Assembly: GCF_000190575.1 (NCBI RefSeq)
Contig: NC_015164.1
Coordinates: 2,806,001-2,870,000 of the forward strand
Direction: 5' to 3'
Length of the DNA: 64,000 nucleotides
Origin: Phocaeicola salanitronis DSM 18170
GTDB taxonomy: Bacteria > Bacteroidota > Bacteroidia > Bacteroidales > Bacteroidaceae
Below the pieces are notes generated by a model. It had not been told where the DNA came from. It saw nothing but the letters and a program-made list of their open reading frames with translations, and searched no databases. Every line of letters starts with the position of its first letter. Position 1 is the stretch's first letter. Both the position numbers and the translations under genes were made by a program. Below are positions 44,811 through 54,135 of this stretch, one piece after another.

Positions 44811-46397
44811 ATGAAGTACCCGATAGGAATCCAAAGCTTTAATCAGATTATAGAAGACGGTTATGTCTATGTCGACAAGACTGGTTTGATTTACCGGTTG
44901 GTAAAAGAAGGGAAAATCTATTTTCTGAGCCGTCCGCGCCGGTTCGGCAAGAGCCTGCTGGTGTCTACCCTGAAATGCTATTTCCAGGGGCGGAAAGAAC
45001 TGTTCAAGGGGCTTGCCATTGATAAGCTAGAGACCGAGTGGGCGGAATATCCCGTGTTCCATATCGACTTCAACGTGGGCGACTTTACCCTGTCGGGCAA
45101 TTTGGAAGCGAGAATAGAAGAGACCTTGGCAGCCTGGGAGAAGCTGTATGGCAGGAGCGATACGGCGCAAACGACAGGCGCACGCTTCATCCACGTGCTG
45201 CATCAGGCGCGCAAACGGTACGGCAGGCGGTGCGTGGTATTGATAGACGAATACGACAAGCCTGTCCTTGACGTGCTGGATACGGGATATGGCACTACGA
45301 TAGACGGTGAAAGGCGCCTGCTGGAAGACCGCAACCGGGAAATATTGAAGAACTTCTATTCGGTATTTAAAACCGCTGACGAAGACCTGCAGTTTGTCCT
45401 GCTGACGGGCGTGACCAAGTTCTCGCAGGTAAGCGTGTTCAGCGGATTCAACCAGCCAAGCGACATCAGCATGGACGACCAGTACGAGACGCTGTGCGGC
45501 ATCACGCAGGAAGAACTGGAGCATTACTTCGCCGAACCGATCGGGGTATTGGCAAAGAAATACGGTACTACAGTGGAAGGGATGCTGAATATATTGAAAC
45601 ACCGGTACGACGGGTATCATTTCAGCAGCAACCTGACGGATGTGTACAATCCGTTCAGCCTGTTGAACGCGTTTGCTAAAAGAGAGCTGCGTGACTACTG
45701 GTTCTCCAGCGGCACGCCTACCTACCTGATCCGCCTGATGAACCATACGCAGGAGGACCTGAACGAAATGACCGGCAAGTATTACGCCCCCAAAGAGTTC
45801 GTAGATTATAAGGCAGACGTAGAGAAACCCCTCCCGATGATTTACCAGAGCGGTTGTCTGACCATCAAGGACTACGATAGGGATTTCGGCATGTTCCTGC
45901 TCGACTTCCCGAACAATGAGGTGAAAGGCGGTTTCGTGTCTCTGATCGCTTCCAGCTACTTGAAGCCTCAGGAGAATTTGGATAACTGGATAAGGAGTGT
46001 GGTTGTTTCCATGCGCAAAGGCGATGTGGAACAGCTCCGCAAGCTGTTCACATCCTTTCTCGCCAGTATCCCCTATTCAATGCGCAGCAAGAAAGACGAG
46101 GCGGAAAAGGAACGCTTCTTCCACTATACGCTTTGCCTCATCTTCCGCCTGATAAGCGTCTACACGGTCTATACCGAGAAGGAGCAAAGCCAGGGACGTG
46201 CCGACTGCATCGTAGAGACGGACAATTACATCTACATCTTCGAGTTCAAACGAGACGGCACGGCGGACGAAGCCCTGGCACAGATAGAGGCGAAAGGCTA
46301 TGCCCAGCCCTACGAAGCCGACCCACGCATCTTATATAAAATAGGTGTGAACTTCTCTTCCGAAACGGGAACGGTGGAGGACTGGAAAACCGTCTGA
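44811..46397 (+). CDS. AAA-ATPase/PD-(D/E)XK nuclease-like protein, complete
   Basis: 528 residues. Opening MKYPIGIQSFNQIIEDGYVY; Walker A-like SRPRRFGKSLLVSTLKC near 40; Walker B VVLIDEYDKPVLD near 145; a VLLTGVTKFSQVSVFSGFN sensor region; and C-terminal nuclease motif RADCIVETDNYIYIFEFKRD (Asp...Glu-x-Lys) near 467. The family (AAA-ATPase_like plus PDDEXK_9) is expanded in Bacteroides and thought to be selfish or defence-related; its substrate is unknown. Two more copies are in this window: a 5' part at 1-538 and a 3' remnant at 14815-15147. It converges on slpA3. Confidence 0.88.
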   Translation: MKYPIGIQSFNQIIEDGYVYVDKTGLIYRLVKEGKIYFLSRPRRFGKSLLVSTLKCYFQGRKELFKGLAIDKLETEWAEYPVFHIDFNVGDFTLSGNLEARIEETLAAWEKLYGRSDTAQTTGARFIHVLHQARKRYGRRCVVLIDEYDKPVLDVLDTGYGTTIDGERRLLEDRNREILKNFYSVFKTADEDLQFVLLTGVTKFSQVSVFSGFNQPSDISMDDQYETLCGITQEELEHYFAEPIGVLAKKYGTTVEGMLNILKHRYDGYHFSSNLTDVYNPFSLLNAFAKRELRDYWFSSGTPTYLIRLMNHTQEDLNEMTGKYYAPKEFVDYKADVEKPLPMIYQSGCLTIKDYDRDFGMFLLDFPNNEVKGGFVSLIASSYLKPQENLDNWIRSVVVSMRKGDVEQLRKLFTSFLASIPYSMRSKKDEAEKERFFHYTLCLIFRLISVYTVYTEKEQSQGRADCIVETDNYIYIFEFKRDGTADEALAQIEAKGYAQPYEADPRILYKIGVNFSSETGTVEDWKTV

Positions 46398-46450
46398 TTT
46401 ACGATTTGACTATTTATGGTTTACTATTTGTGAATTTCGTAAACAGTCCA

Positions 46451-46531
46451 TGTAGGGGCGTATCGCATACGCCCTAAAAACATCCGCATGGATAAGTAGA
46501 CGTATTCGGGCGTATACGATACGCCCCTACA
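46451..46531. repeat. 24-bp inverted repeat, copy 2
   Basis: TGTAGGGGCGTATCGCATAC... at 46451 and its complement ending at 46531 with one mismatch. Its flanks (CGTAAACAGTCCA and GTTCATTGAGTGAAAT) are also shared, inverted, with 14470-14600, showing that the whole slp-ATPase junction was duplicated. Confidence 0.75.
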
Positions 46532-46591
46532 GTTCATTGAGTGAAATGCGGAATCCAGTGTGACAGGGAAGTCTAGTATCGCAGGTAGACA

Positions 46592-46624
46592 CAAAAAAAG
46601 CGGCTCTTTCGAGTCGCTTTTTTT
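46592..46624 (-). terminator. Terminator of slpA3
   Basis: On the minus strand AAAGCGACTC, GAAA, GAGCCGCTTTTTTT: the same hairpin as at 3291 and 14380. Confidence 0.88.
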
Positions 46625-46647
46625 ATTTATAGAGTAATCGGTTAAGA

Positions 46648-49608
46648 TTATTTGTTCGCTTGAATAGTTACTGATACTTCTTCTTGCAATTCGTATCCCC
46701 AAACGTCTTTTACAGTTACAGGCATTTGAACTTCTGTCGTATTAGTAATATTTTCACCATATACAACAAATGCGCCATTATACTGCTTCTTAGCTTCAGA
46801 ATCATAAGTTGCAGGAGCAAGTTCAATTCTCTTAATCAAGTTTTCTTTATCACGACCCGGAGTTACTTTGTCGATTTGTTCATTGTCCCATGCAATAACA
46901 TATGAACCACTCTCGGTAACTACCTTGTCAGGAACAACATTGTAATCATTTCCGTTGTAATCTTCACCCTTGATCATTGCGTCTGTAATGCGTGCACCCT
47001 TAGACCAGTCATTAGCACTGATGTTGATTGTGCTTCCAGAAACAGGAGTTACAGTACCTTCATAAATCGGGCTCATCAGACGAATCTTGAATGTGTATTC
47101 CTTATCGCTGTTTTCTGCATAGTTCCAACCTGCAATAGCTGCTTCATCAGTATTGAAGTAACCCTTAGTAGCCTTGATAGTTACAACTTCGTTATAACCG
47201 TTAGCACCTTGGTTCTTGTCATTGATACCTGCTTTATCTGCATCGAAGTCAAGAGTTGTGTAAACTTCTTCGTCAGAGTCTTCTACAGAATTGTCTTTAC
47301 CGAAGTAAACAATTGCATCCTCTGCACTGCTCTTAACTGTGTTAGTACCATTAGTCCACTGCAATTCAAACAATGTTTCGCCAGTTTCGCCAGTTTCACC
47401 TACCTTGTCATTAGTGAAGGTTACTTGAGCATTGCTTACAAAGTCGTTGAAGTATCTTGCCAAAGTTACAGCAGTCGGAGCTGTTTCGTTATTACCCTTA
47501 TTAGTCTGATAGAAGTAAGCATTGATTACATCGTTGGTCTTATCCAAATATGCATCTTTCTTAGAGAACAATTCAGATAATGCAGGTGCATGGAATTCAA
47601 CCGGAACTACGATGCTGTTCAATACATTGCCACCGTTTTCTTTCGTAGCCTTGAATGTTGCCTTGATGTAATAAGTCTTATCAAGTTCAAGACCAGCATC
47701 ATCACTGTTAATCTTGCTATTATCAATATCAACTTGGATATAGTTAGCCTTGTTTCTATCGGTTACAGCTGCGTGGTCCTTACTATCTTTCTTCGACAGT
47801 TTTTCTACAACCATAGCCGTGATACCATCAGGCATAGCCTTAAAGTCTTTGTCTGCTTTTGTAGACCATTGGAATGTGATTGCATCCTTATTAATGTCCA
47901 CATTTTGCATCCATTGGTTGAGGTTGTCACCCAAAGCAGTCTTCATTGTAGCCAAATCGATGCCGAAGTAGTTGTTGTTATAATCTTCGATATTAACATC
48001 ATGTTCGTGTAAGCCATATTCAGCAGGAGTAGTGATTTCGCTATTCAATACGATAGTAACAACTGTTTTCTTAACTTCACCATTGTTAGCTACGCTGTAG
48101 ATAATCAAGTCAAATTCAGCAGGAATAGAAGATACATCCGGATTCTTGCCAATCGTAAAGGTGTGTTTGTCTTGATTGAAGCTCAAACCATAAACTTCAC
48201 GGTCTGAATCATCTGCAGTCAAGTACATATCATACAAGGCTGATGCTTGCACAGCATTTACAGTGTATTCTACATTTGTCTTGAAAGAAATATTTTGGTC
48301 ACTACCTGTTTGGTCACCTAACAGATAATCAGATTTCAAAGGTGAATCTTGTCCATTGTATTCAACATAAGCTTCTTCTACCTTGAAGTTGAATGTTTTA
48401 TTTTCTTGACCTTCTTCAGTTGGTATTCCTTCAATATAGAAACCTGTTAATTCTTCAGGATTGATTCGCTGTACTGTCAACTGATATTTGCTGCGGAATC
48501 CATGGTTTGCATTCAATGCATATACTACAGCAGCTTCTTTCGTATTTCCTTCAGATTTTTTGATAGCATCCCAAACATCTTCATTATCGTCTTTAGCAAC
48601 CACCTGATTAGCCATTGACAATGCCCACAAACCATTACCGGTAGTAGCGGCACGACCGTTGATTTCGCTTCCAGTCATTGCACTGCCATCCGTTTGTGAA
48701 GGGCTTGCAGTGAATACAACCGGTTCTACATCTTTATTTAACGTATTTGTCAAGTAGAAGTTGATGTTTTCAGCCGGAACATCTACCGGATCCATACGCA
48801 AATCGATTTGGGTAGGAGATGCATAAATGAAATCACCATTATTCGGCAATTTCTTATTTCCTAACCATTTCGATGCAGATGTAATACCATCAGTCTTTAC
48901 ATCGTCACTCGGATTGAAGTTAAAGTCCTGATGAGAAATCAAAACGCCTCTTGGTTGAACCGAAACTGCACTACCTTCCGTCCCATCAGTCAAATAGTCA
49001 TCGCTATAGTTGTATGTTTCCTTAGACTGAATTGTTTTAGTACCCAATGTCATTTCAGTAATAGAAGATACAGCAGAAGGCAATTTCACGGTTTGCGGGG
49101 TCCCGTCCGAAGCATAGATAGTGAAGGTATAACCGTCAGCTTCGCTACCCGATACAGTTACGCCCGATACAGGGATGCCGGTAGATTTATATGTACCATC
49201 CTCCTGCAGAACAGACCACATGTTGTTTTCAATGATAATCTGGTCTTTGTGTTCTTCGCCCGGAGTCGGATCAGCAGCAGCCTTAATGTCTGTCGGTTCG
49301 CCGTCGATGCACAAAACACCGTCAGCGTTTACAGTAACCACGCTACCCACTTCGTCTTCCAAAGTGATTTCTGTAGTCGTACCGTCCGTGTAAGTAAAGG
49401 TGATGGTGTTGCCATTGTTTGAAACGGCGCTTACGTATTTGCCGTTTTCCACAGCGTTCTGCAATGTAGTCACAGCACTCTGCAAGCTGGTAACATCTTC
49501 GCGCAGACCGTTGATGTCATCATCATAGTCTTTACAAGAGGTAAAAGTTCCTGCCGAAGCGAACAGAAGCGCTCCGAACAGCAGTGCACTTAAATACTTT
49601 TTTCTCAT
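46648..49608 (-). CDS. Large surface lipoprotein, S-layer-like family (slpA3, my label)
   Basis: 986 residues. The signal peptide, Cys25 and KDYDDD are identical to slpA1 and slpA2; LREDVTSLQSAVTTLQNAV follows as a coiled-coil-like segment. The N-terminal domain block IIIENNMWSVLQEDGTYKST nearly equals that of slpA1, while HTFTIGKNPDVSSIP and the VKDVWGYELQ end are nearer slpA2, giving a mosaic pattern. LMSPIYEG is conserved near residue 880. It is rich in Asn, Asp, Thr and Lys with few Cys, as for S-layer proteins. The strand is the same as slpA1, opposite to slpA2. Presumed cell-surface coat protein. Confidence 0.85.
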   Translation of the reverse strand: MRKKYLSALLFGALLFASAGTFTSCKDYDDDINGLREDVTSLQSAVTTLQNAVENGKYVSAVSNNGNTITFTYTDGTTTEITLEDEVGSVVTVNADGVLCIDGEPTDIKAAADPTPGEEHKDQIIIENNMWSVLQEDGTYKSTGIPVSGVTVSGSEADGYTFTIYASDGTPQTVKLPSAVSSITEMTLGTKTIQSKETYNYSDDYLTDGTEGSAVSVQPRGVLISHQDFNFNPSDDVKTDGITSASKWLGNKKLPNNGDFIYASPTQIDLRMDPVDVPAENINFYLTNTLNKDVEPVVFTASPSQTDGSAMTGSEINGRAATTGNGLWALSMANQVVAKDDNEDVWDAIKKSEGNTKEAAVVYALNANHGFRSKYQLTVQRINPEELTGFYIEGIPTEEGQENKTFNFKVEEAYVEYNGQDSPLKSDYLLGDQTGSDQNISFKTNVEYTVNAVQASALYDMYLTADDSDREVYGLSFNQDKHTFTIGKNPDVSSIPAEFDLIIYSVANNGEVKKTVVTIVLNSEITTPAEYGLHEHDVNIEDYNNNYFGIDLATMKTALGDNLNQWMQNVDINKDAITFQWSTKADKDFKAMPDGITAMVVEKLSKKDSKDHAAVTDRNKANYIQVDIDNSKINSDDAGLELDKTYYIKATFKATKENGGNVLNSIVVPVEFHAPALSELFSKKDAYLDKTNDVINAYFYQTNKGNNETAPTAVTLARYFNDFVSNAQVTFTNDKVGETGETGETLFELQWTNGTNTVKSSAEDAIVYFGKDNSVEDSDEEVYTTLDFDADKAGINDKNQGANGYNEVVTIKATKGYFNTDEAAIAGWNYAENSDKEYTFKIRLMSPIYEGTVTPVSGSTINISANDWSKGARITDAMIKGEDYNGNDYNVVPDKVVTESGSYVIAWDNEQIDKVTPGRDKENLIKRIELAPATYDSEAKKQYNGAFVVYGENITNTTEVQMPVTVKDVWGYELQEEVSVTIQANK

Positions 49609-49825
49609 AACAAAATAAATTTAATTTATAAATTAAAAAACCCAAATCGTTCTAACTCAAGCCGTTACACGTACCGCCGAATCCGCCCGAAACCCCTGAT
49701 TTTCAGCCCCGTCAGTAAACGCGCCGATAACAGACATAAGAATATGAAAGTGTTGATAATGAATGATATACATCCCACGAATTAAAGTTTTATAACAAAA
49801 CGGCGCAAATCTGTGCCGGTTTCGT
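49609..49825 (-). promoter_or_regulatory. Conserved leader of slpA3
   Basis: 49609-49731 matches the slpA1 and slpA2 leaders nearly base for base. The outer part (about 49750-49825, containing GTTGATAATGAATGATAT and AACGGCGCAAATCTGTGCCG on the plus strand) is shared only with slpA1. No gene or clear motif is seen from 49826 to 50032. Confidence 0.6.
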
Positions 49826-50032
49826 AATCTGAAATTGAGTAAAAAGCGTGAAATAAGTGACTGATATAGTAGGATTTACATGAAAGAATGCAATAAAAAC
49901 GATGAAAACATATCTTCGGGAATAGATTGCAAAACCGGGATATTACCTGTTTTTTCTCTTAATGAAAGCCTGCATCTCCTCGAAATTGTTGTTTCCGCAT
50001 TTGGGTTACATTGCCGTTGCAGCCAGCTTCCA

Positions 50033-50120
50033 TTTATGGTTTCCATATGAAAACCGTACGGTTTCCATATCAAGAACGTACGGTTTCCAATGCAAAACCA
50101 TACGGTTTTGATATCAAGAA
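50033..50120. repeat. Tandem array D: four 22-bp units
   Basis: Units start at 50033, 50055, 50077 and 50099; a decayed fifth (CGTAAAAGTATG) follows. Units 2 and 3 share CGTACGGTTTCCA, units 2 and 4 share ATATCAAGAA. Junctions form palindromes such as AAACCGTACGGTTT. It lies between the slpA3 leader and the 3' end of the next gene. Confidence 0.78.
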
Positions 50121-50296
50121 CGTAAAAGTATGCCTTTTGAAAAAACGATATGACTTATGCTTTGCGCAATATGAAATTGTGCATTTTTGTTGATGTTATC
50201 ATAGAATACACACGGCACAGAATACAACAAATCTATGCCGTGTATAGTATGAAATATCTGCCTCTTTACCTGGCAAATTATATGGGAAGTAGATGT

Positions 50297-51352
50297 TTAG
50301 TTTGCGATTGTGTTTGGAACAAGTACAATGCACCACGACATCCAGTCGGACAAATCCTCTACATCGTATAATACTTGGCTGAACATTTCCATTTCCTGTT
50401 TTTCTTCTTCGGTCAAGCCTTCCATGCCTTTTCCTTGCATGAACATGTCCAGTGCGGTATATCGGTTGGGATTGGCGATGGTCCAAGCGAATCCATTGCT
50501 GGTATTCCAATAGGTAATGGGCAATTCATAATAATCTCCCCATTTCTGGAAGGGGGATTTGCCGTAAGGGTCTAACGGAGAGCCTAACCATTGGGCGCAG
50601 AATTGTTCGCATTGTTCGGGCGTGAAGAGCCACGACATGGAGTTTGTGTATTGCGGGTCTATCCAATAACGGGCGGTCATCCATAATTCGTAGTCTGTCT
50701 GGCCTGCTTGTTTCAGCCATGTCTCGAAGGTGAAGTCTTCATGGAGCACCAGTTTCATGTCGGTTATTTTTTCGGCAATGCGCAGACTGATTTTATCTAA
50801 TACCTCTTGTACGAAATCCCATCGGCTTATTTCTTTTCCTTGCCATTCTATCGTACCAGCTTTAGCTGCAGTGCGGAATAGGCATTTTGAGAGAAAATGA
50901 TATTCGTTTGAGCCTGTTCCCCAATAGGCAGAGAGGGTACAGTCCGCTTGTATTCGCCTGCTTGACCCGTCAGCTTTGTCTGTATCAGCATAATAGGTCC
51001 CTTTGATTTGCCTTTCGTATATGAAGCCACCGGGAACAGCCTCGAATGTCACTACTCCTTCGCCCGGAGTGGTTTTTATCAAGATTTTTACCGGTTGGGG
51101 GACATAGTTCATGATATACATCATCATTTGCGTAGAGTCCTCTTCCACCGGCTCGAAATATACAGAACAGTCTGTAACGGTCGTGCCGTTTATCTGCAAA
51201 GAGAGTGCATCGCCTCTGAAAGTAAGATCGGGTTCATACATTTCCGCAGGGTCGGTCAATGCCGGGGTATCATTTTCCGAACAGCTTGCAAGCAGGCATA
51301 CGCTCATTATCAAGAATATGCCCCACATTTGTGTTAACACATTCGTTTTCAT
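50297..51352 (-). CDS. Hypothetical lipoprotein
   Basis: 351 residues. Signal peptide with lipobox LASC (Cys24) followed by SEND, then a proline/acidic linker. The N-terminal half is beta-rich (LSLQINGTTVTDCSVYFEPV, then GVVTFEAVPGGFIYERQIKG), the C-terminal half is helical and aromatic (YELWMTARYWIDPQYTNSMS). It resembles the DUF49xx families of Bacteroides lipoproteins, but I cannot name one. Single gene; array D lies downstream and comM upstream on the same strand is separated by about 90 bases of A/T-rich DNA. Confidence 0.65.
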   Translation of the reverse strand: MKTNVLTQMWGIFLIMSVCLLASCSENDTPALTDPAEMYEPDLTFRGDALSLQINGTTVTDCSVYFEPVEEDSTQMMMYIMNYVPQPVKILIKTTPGEGVVTFEAVPGGFIYERQIKGTYYADTDKADGSSRRIQADCTLSAYWGTGSNEYHFLSKCLFRTAAKAGTIEWQGKEISRWDFVQEVLDKISLRIAEKITDMKLVLHEDFTFETWLKQAGQTDYELWMTARYWIDPQYTNSMSWLFTPEQCEQFCAQWLGSPLDPYGKSPFQKWGDYYELPITYWNTSNGFAWTIANPNRYTALDMFMQGKGMEGLTEEEKQEMEMFSQVLYDVEDLSDWMSWCIVLVPNTIAN

Positions 51353-51440
51353 ATTGACTTTGGTTTTTAGGTTTCAATAAAGATATGTCTTTTTATTTTA
51401 GGGCAGATTGTTTTCTTGTTTTCTTAACATTTTTAAGCGG

Positions 51441-52979
51441 TTATCCTGCCCAGTTTTCCCGGTCTAAGTTCCGGTAGCTGATGGCTTCGGCAAGGTGTTT
51501 GGGGAGGATGGCTTCGCTTCCGTCCAAATCGGCTATGGTGCGCGAGACCTTCAGGATGCGGTCGTAGGCACGGGCGGAGAGGTTGAAACGCTCCATGGCG
51601 GTGCGAAGAAGAACCATGCCGTGGGAGTCGGGCTGGGCGTACTGGTGCAGGAGGCGCGAAGTCATCTGGGCATTGCAATGGATGCCCGGAAGGCCGGCAA
51701 AGCGTTTGGCTTGTATCTGGCGGGCACGGATGACCCGTTCGCGGATGGCGGCGCTGGGCTCGCCTGCCTTGCGTTCGGCAAGCTTCTCGAAGGGTACCGG
51801 AACGATTTCCACTTGGATGTCAATCCGGTCGAGGAGGGGACCGGAGATACGGTTCAGGTACTTTTGCACTTGGCCGGGCGTACATACACAATGGCGGGTG
51901 GGGTGGTTGTAATATCCGCAGGGGCAGGGGTTCATCGAGGCTATCAGGGTGAAGCTGGCGGGATAATCCAAGGTATATTTGGCGCGCGAAATGGTGATGT
52001 GCCGGTCTTCGAGGGGCTGGCGGAGGACTTCGAGGACGCTTCGGTTGAACTCGGGAAGCTCGTCGAGGAAGAGGACGCCATTGTGTGCCAGGCTGATTTC
52101 ACCCGGTTGGGGATTGGTGCCCCCGCCCACCATGGCGACTTGCGAAATGGTGTGGTGCGGGCTTCGGAACGGGCGGACGGCGATGAGGGACGAGTCTTTC
52201 CCCAGTTTTCCGGCTACGGAATGTATCTTGGTGGTTTCCAGGCTCTCGGCGAGCGAAAGGGGCGGAAGGATGCTGGGAAGGCATTTTGCCATCATCGACT
52301 TGCCGCTTCCCGGCGCGCCTATCATAATCAGGTTGTGTCCGCCTGCCGCTGCAACCTCCAAGGCACGTTTCACGCTTTCCTGACCCTTGACATCGGCAAA
52401 GTCGAAAGGGAAATTGGTCTGGCTCCGGTAAAATTCCTCGCGCGTATTGACGATAGTAGGTTCCAGTTCGCGCTTGCCGTTGAAGAAATCGATGACTTCG
52501 GTGATGTTTTCCACGCCGTACACGTTCAGGTTATTGACCACGGCGGCTTCACGCGCGTTTTGCTTGGGGAGGATGAATCCTTCGAATCCTTGCTGGCGGG
52601 CGCAGATGGCTATGGGCAAGGCGCCTTTGATGGGCTGTAGGCTTCCGTCCAGGCTCAATTCGCCTATGAGGAGGTAACGGTCGAGCTTTTCGGGAGATAC
52701 GGCTCCCGATACCGCTAAGATGCCTATCGCCAGCGGAAGGTCGTACGAGGAACCTTCCTTGCGGATATCCGCGGGTGCCATGTTGATGACGATTTGGCAG
52801 GTGGGGAACTTGTATCCGTTGACCTGAAGGGCGGCTACGATGCGTTCGTGGCTCTCTTTTACGGCTGAATCGGGCAAGCCTACGAGGAAAAACTTAATGC
52901 CCCGCGAGCTGTTGACTTCGATTGTGACGATGGTTGCATCTATTCCTTGAACGGCTGCACCGAATAGTTTGATTAGCAT
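51441..52979 (-). CDS. comM: YifB/ComM-family Mg-chelatase-like AAA ATPase
   Basis: 512 residues. The N-terminal ChlI-like domain has GLPDSAVKESHERIVAAL and INMAPADIRKEGSSYDLPLA with a Lon-like fold. AAA core: Walker A GAPGSGKSMMAKCLPSILPP near 217, Walker B HNGVLFLDELPEF near 300, and the arginine region SGPLLDRIDIQVEI. The C-terminal domain includes ARAYDRILKVSRTIADLDGS. In naturally competent bacteria ComM is a branch-migration helicase for incorporating donor DNA; in Bacteroides the role is presumably in recombination. Confidence 0.93.
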   Translation of the reverse strand: MLIKLFGAAVQGIDATIVTIEVNSSRGIKFFLVGLPDSAVKESHERIVAALQVNGYKFPTCQIVINMAPADIRKEGSSYDLPLAIGILAVSGAVSPEKLDRYLLIGELSLDGSLQPIKGALPIAICARQQGFEGFILPKQNAREAAVVNNLNVYGVENITEVIDFFNGKRELEPTIVNTREEFYRSQTNFPFDFADVKGQESVKRALEVAAAGGHNLIMIGAPGSGKSMMAKCLPSILPPLSLAESLETTKIHSVAGKLGKDSSLIAVRPFRSPHHTISQVAMVGGGTNPQPGEISLAHNGVLFLDELPEFNRSVLEVLRQPLEDRHITISRAKYTLDYPASFTLIASMNPCPCGYYNHPTRHCVCTPGQVQKYLNRISGPLLDRIDIQVEIVPVPFEKLAERKAGEPSAAIRERVIRARQIQAKRFAGLPGIHCNAQMTSRLLHQYAQPDSHGMVLLRTAMERFNLSARAYDRILKVSRTIADLDGSEAILPKHLAEAISYRNLDRENWAG

Positions 52980-52999
52980 TTAAGGTTGGGTTTACAGGT

Positions 53000-54007
53000 T
53001 TATTCTTTCAGTTGTTCTTTTACCTTTTCATATAACGCTTGTCCGTATAATTGGGTTGCTATGATTTTCCGGCTATTGTTTATCAGGATGTTGGCAGGGA
53101 GCGCATGGATTTGGTTCTGTTTTACCACCGGATTGTTCCAGCCCTTGAAATCGCATGTCTCTATCCATTTCCCGGTGTCTTTCTTGCATTTTTCCAGCCA
53201 CTTGTCTTTTTCGTAATCGAGGGAGATGTTCAAGACCTTGAATTTCTTTTCGGGGAATTTCCCGACAAGTTTTTCCAGCGAGTCGCGCCGGACAAGGCTT
53301 TCCTTGTCCCAGCTTGCCCAGAAGTTGAGCAGGGTATAGCTTCCCTTTTCCCCTGTCCACGAAATGTATTTGCCTTCGCGGTCTTTGCACGAGAAATAAT
53401 TGACGTATTCCTTGTTTTGCCGGGCATTGTCCTCTTGTGCGGGCAAAGCCTTGAGGATTACGCTCAGGATGCGGCTGTCTTTGATATTTCCTGTAAGGGG
53501 AGCGATTAGTTGCTCGATTTTCTTCGTATCGGGCGAAGGGGTTTGGATGAAGTATTTGTTAATCAGGTATGCCGATGCGAAAGAAGAAGGATGGGCTTGG
53601 ATGAATTTTTCCGCGGCTTGTGCGGCGGATGCCGAGTCCTTCAACGCTTGGATTTCTTTCAATAGCGCGCCGTATTCCCCGTTCATCCCGTCTCCTGTGA
53701 TGCCGGGGGCTTGGAACGTTCCGCTTAGTGTCATTTCCTGTCCCTTGTCGGCGAATACAGGAATCATCTCTCCCGTTTCGGGCAGAACCAGGCGGAAGAG
53801 CGTGATGGTATCGGGAACGAACGTATAATTGAATTTCCCTTCTTTCGGGAAAATCGTGTCGAGTTTCGAGATGGGGTCATCGTAGACCACCAGTATGGGC
53901 TTGTCCGCAAGCCCGTCCATTTCTGCCTGAAGCGTGAACGTCGAATCCCCCTTGCAGGAAAGGAGGAAAAGCATGCTAAGTGCGGTAAGCGTTGGAAGTA
54001 ACTTCAT
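53000..54007 (-). CDS. DUF4369/thioredoxin-like lipoprotein lacking the CxxC motif
   Basis: 335 residues from MKLLPTLTALSMLFLLSCKG (lipobox Cys18); a longer start at 54079 would remove the signal peptide from the N-terminus. The first half is a DUF4369 domain (FTLQAEMDGLADKPILVVYD), the second a TlpA-like thioredoxin fold. The place of the redox motif reads NFWASWDKESLVRRDSLEKL: both cysteines are absent, so disulfide chemistry is not expected. IHALPANILINNSRKIIA is the cis-proline strand. Perhaps a binding or scaffold protein in the periplasm. Confidence 0.8.
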   Translation of the reverse strand: MKLLPTLTALSMLFLLSCKGDSTFTLQAEMDGLADKPILVVYDDPISKLDTIFPKEGKFNYTFVPDTITLFRLVLPETGEMIPVFADKGQEMTLSGTFQAPGITGDGMNGEYGALLKEIQALKDSASAAQAAEKFIQAHPSSFASAYLINKYFIQTPSPDTKKIEQLIAPLTGNIKDSRILSVILKALPAQEDNARQNKEYVNYFSCKDREGKYISWTGEKGSYTLLNFWASWDKESLVRRDSLEKLVGKFPEKKFKVLNISLDYEKDKWLEKCKKDTGKWIETCDFKGWNNPVVKQNQIHALPANILINNSRKIIATQLYGQALYEKVKEQLKE

Positions 54008-54061
54008 GGCTCGTTGAATATATATGAATTGACCTGCGAATATACGTAATTTATTTGAAAT

Positions 54062-54097
54062 AAAAAAGCCGGAATGCAATTTGCACTCCGGCTTTTC
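54062..54097 (-). terminator. Terminator of the TPR lipoprotein gene
   Basis: On the minus strand AAAAGCCGGAGTGCA pairs with TGCATTCCGGCTTTTTTA, followed by T-rich sequence. Confidence 0.88.
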
Positions 54098-54135
54098 CTA
54101 AAAAAATATACAATTTATGAGTAAACCAGATTCAA

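Noticed and set aside
50033..50120. CRISPR array
   Set aside because: The 22-bp units are contiguous with no spacers, only four per array, and no cas gene is present.
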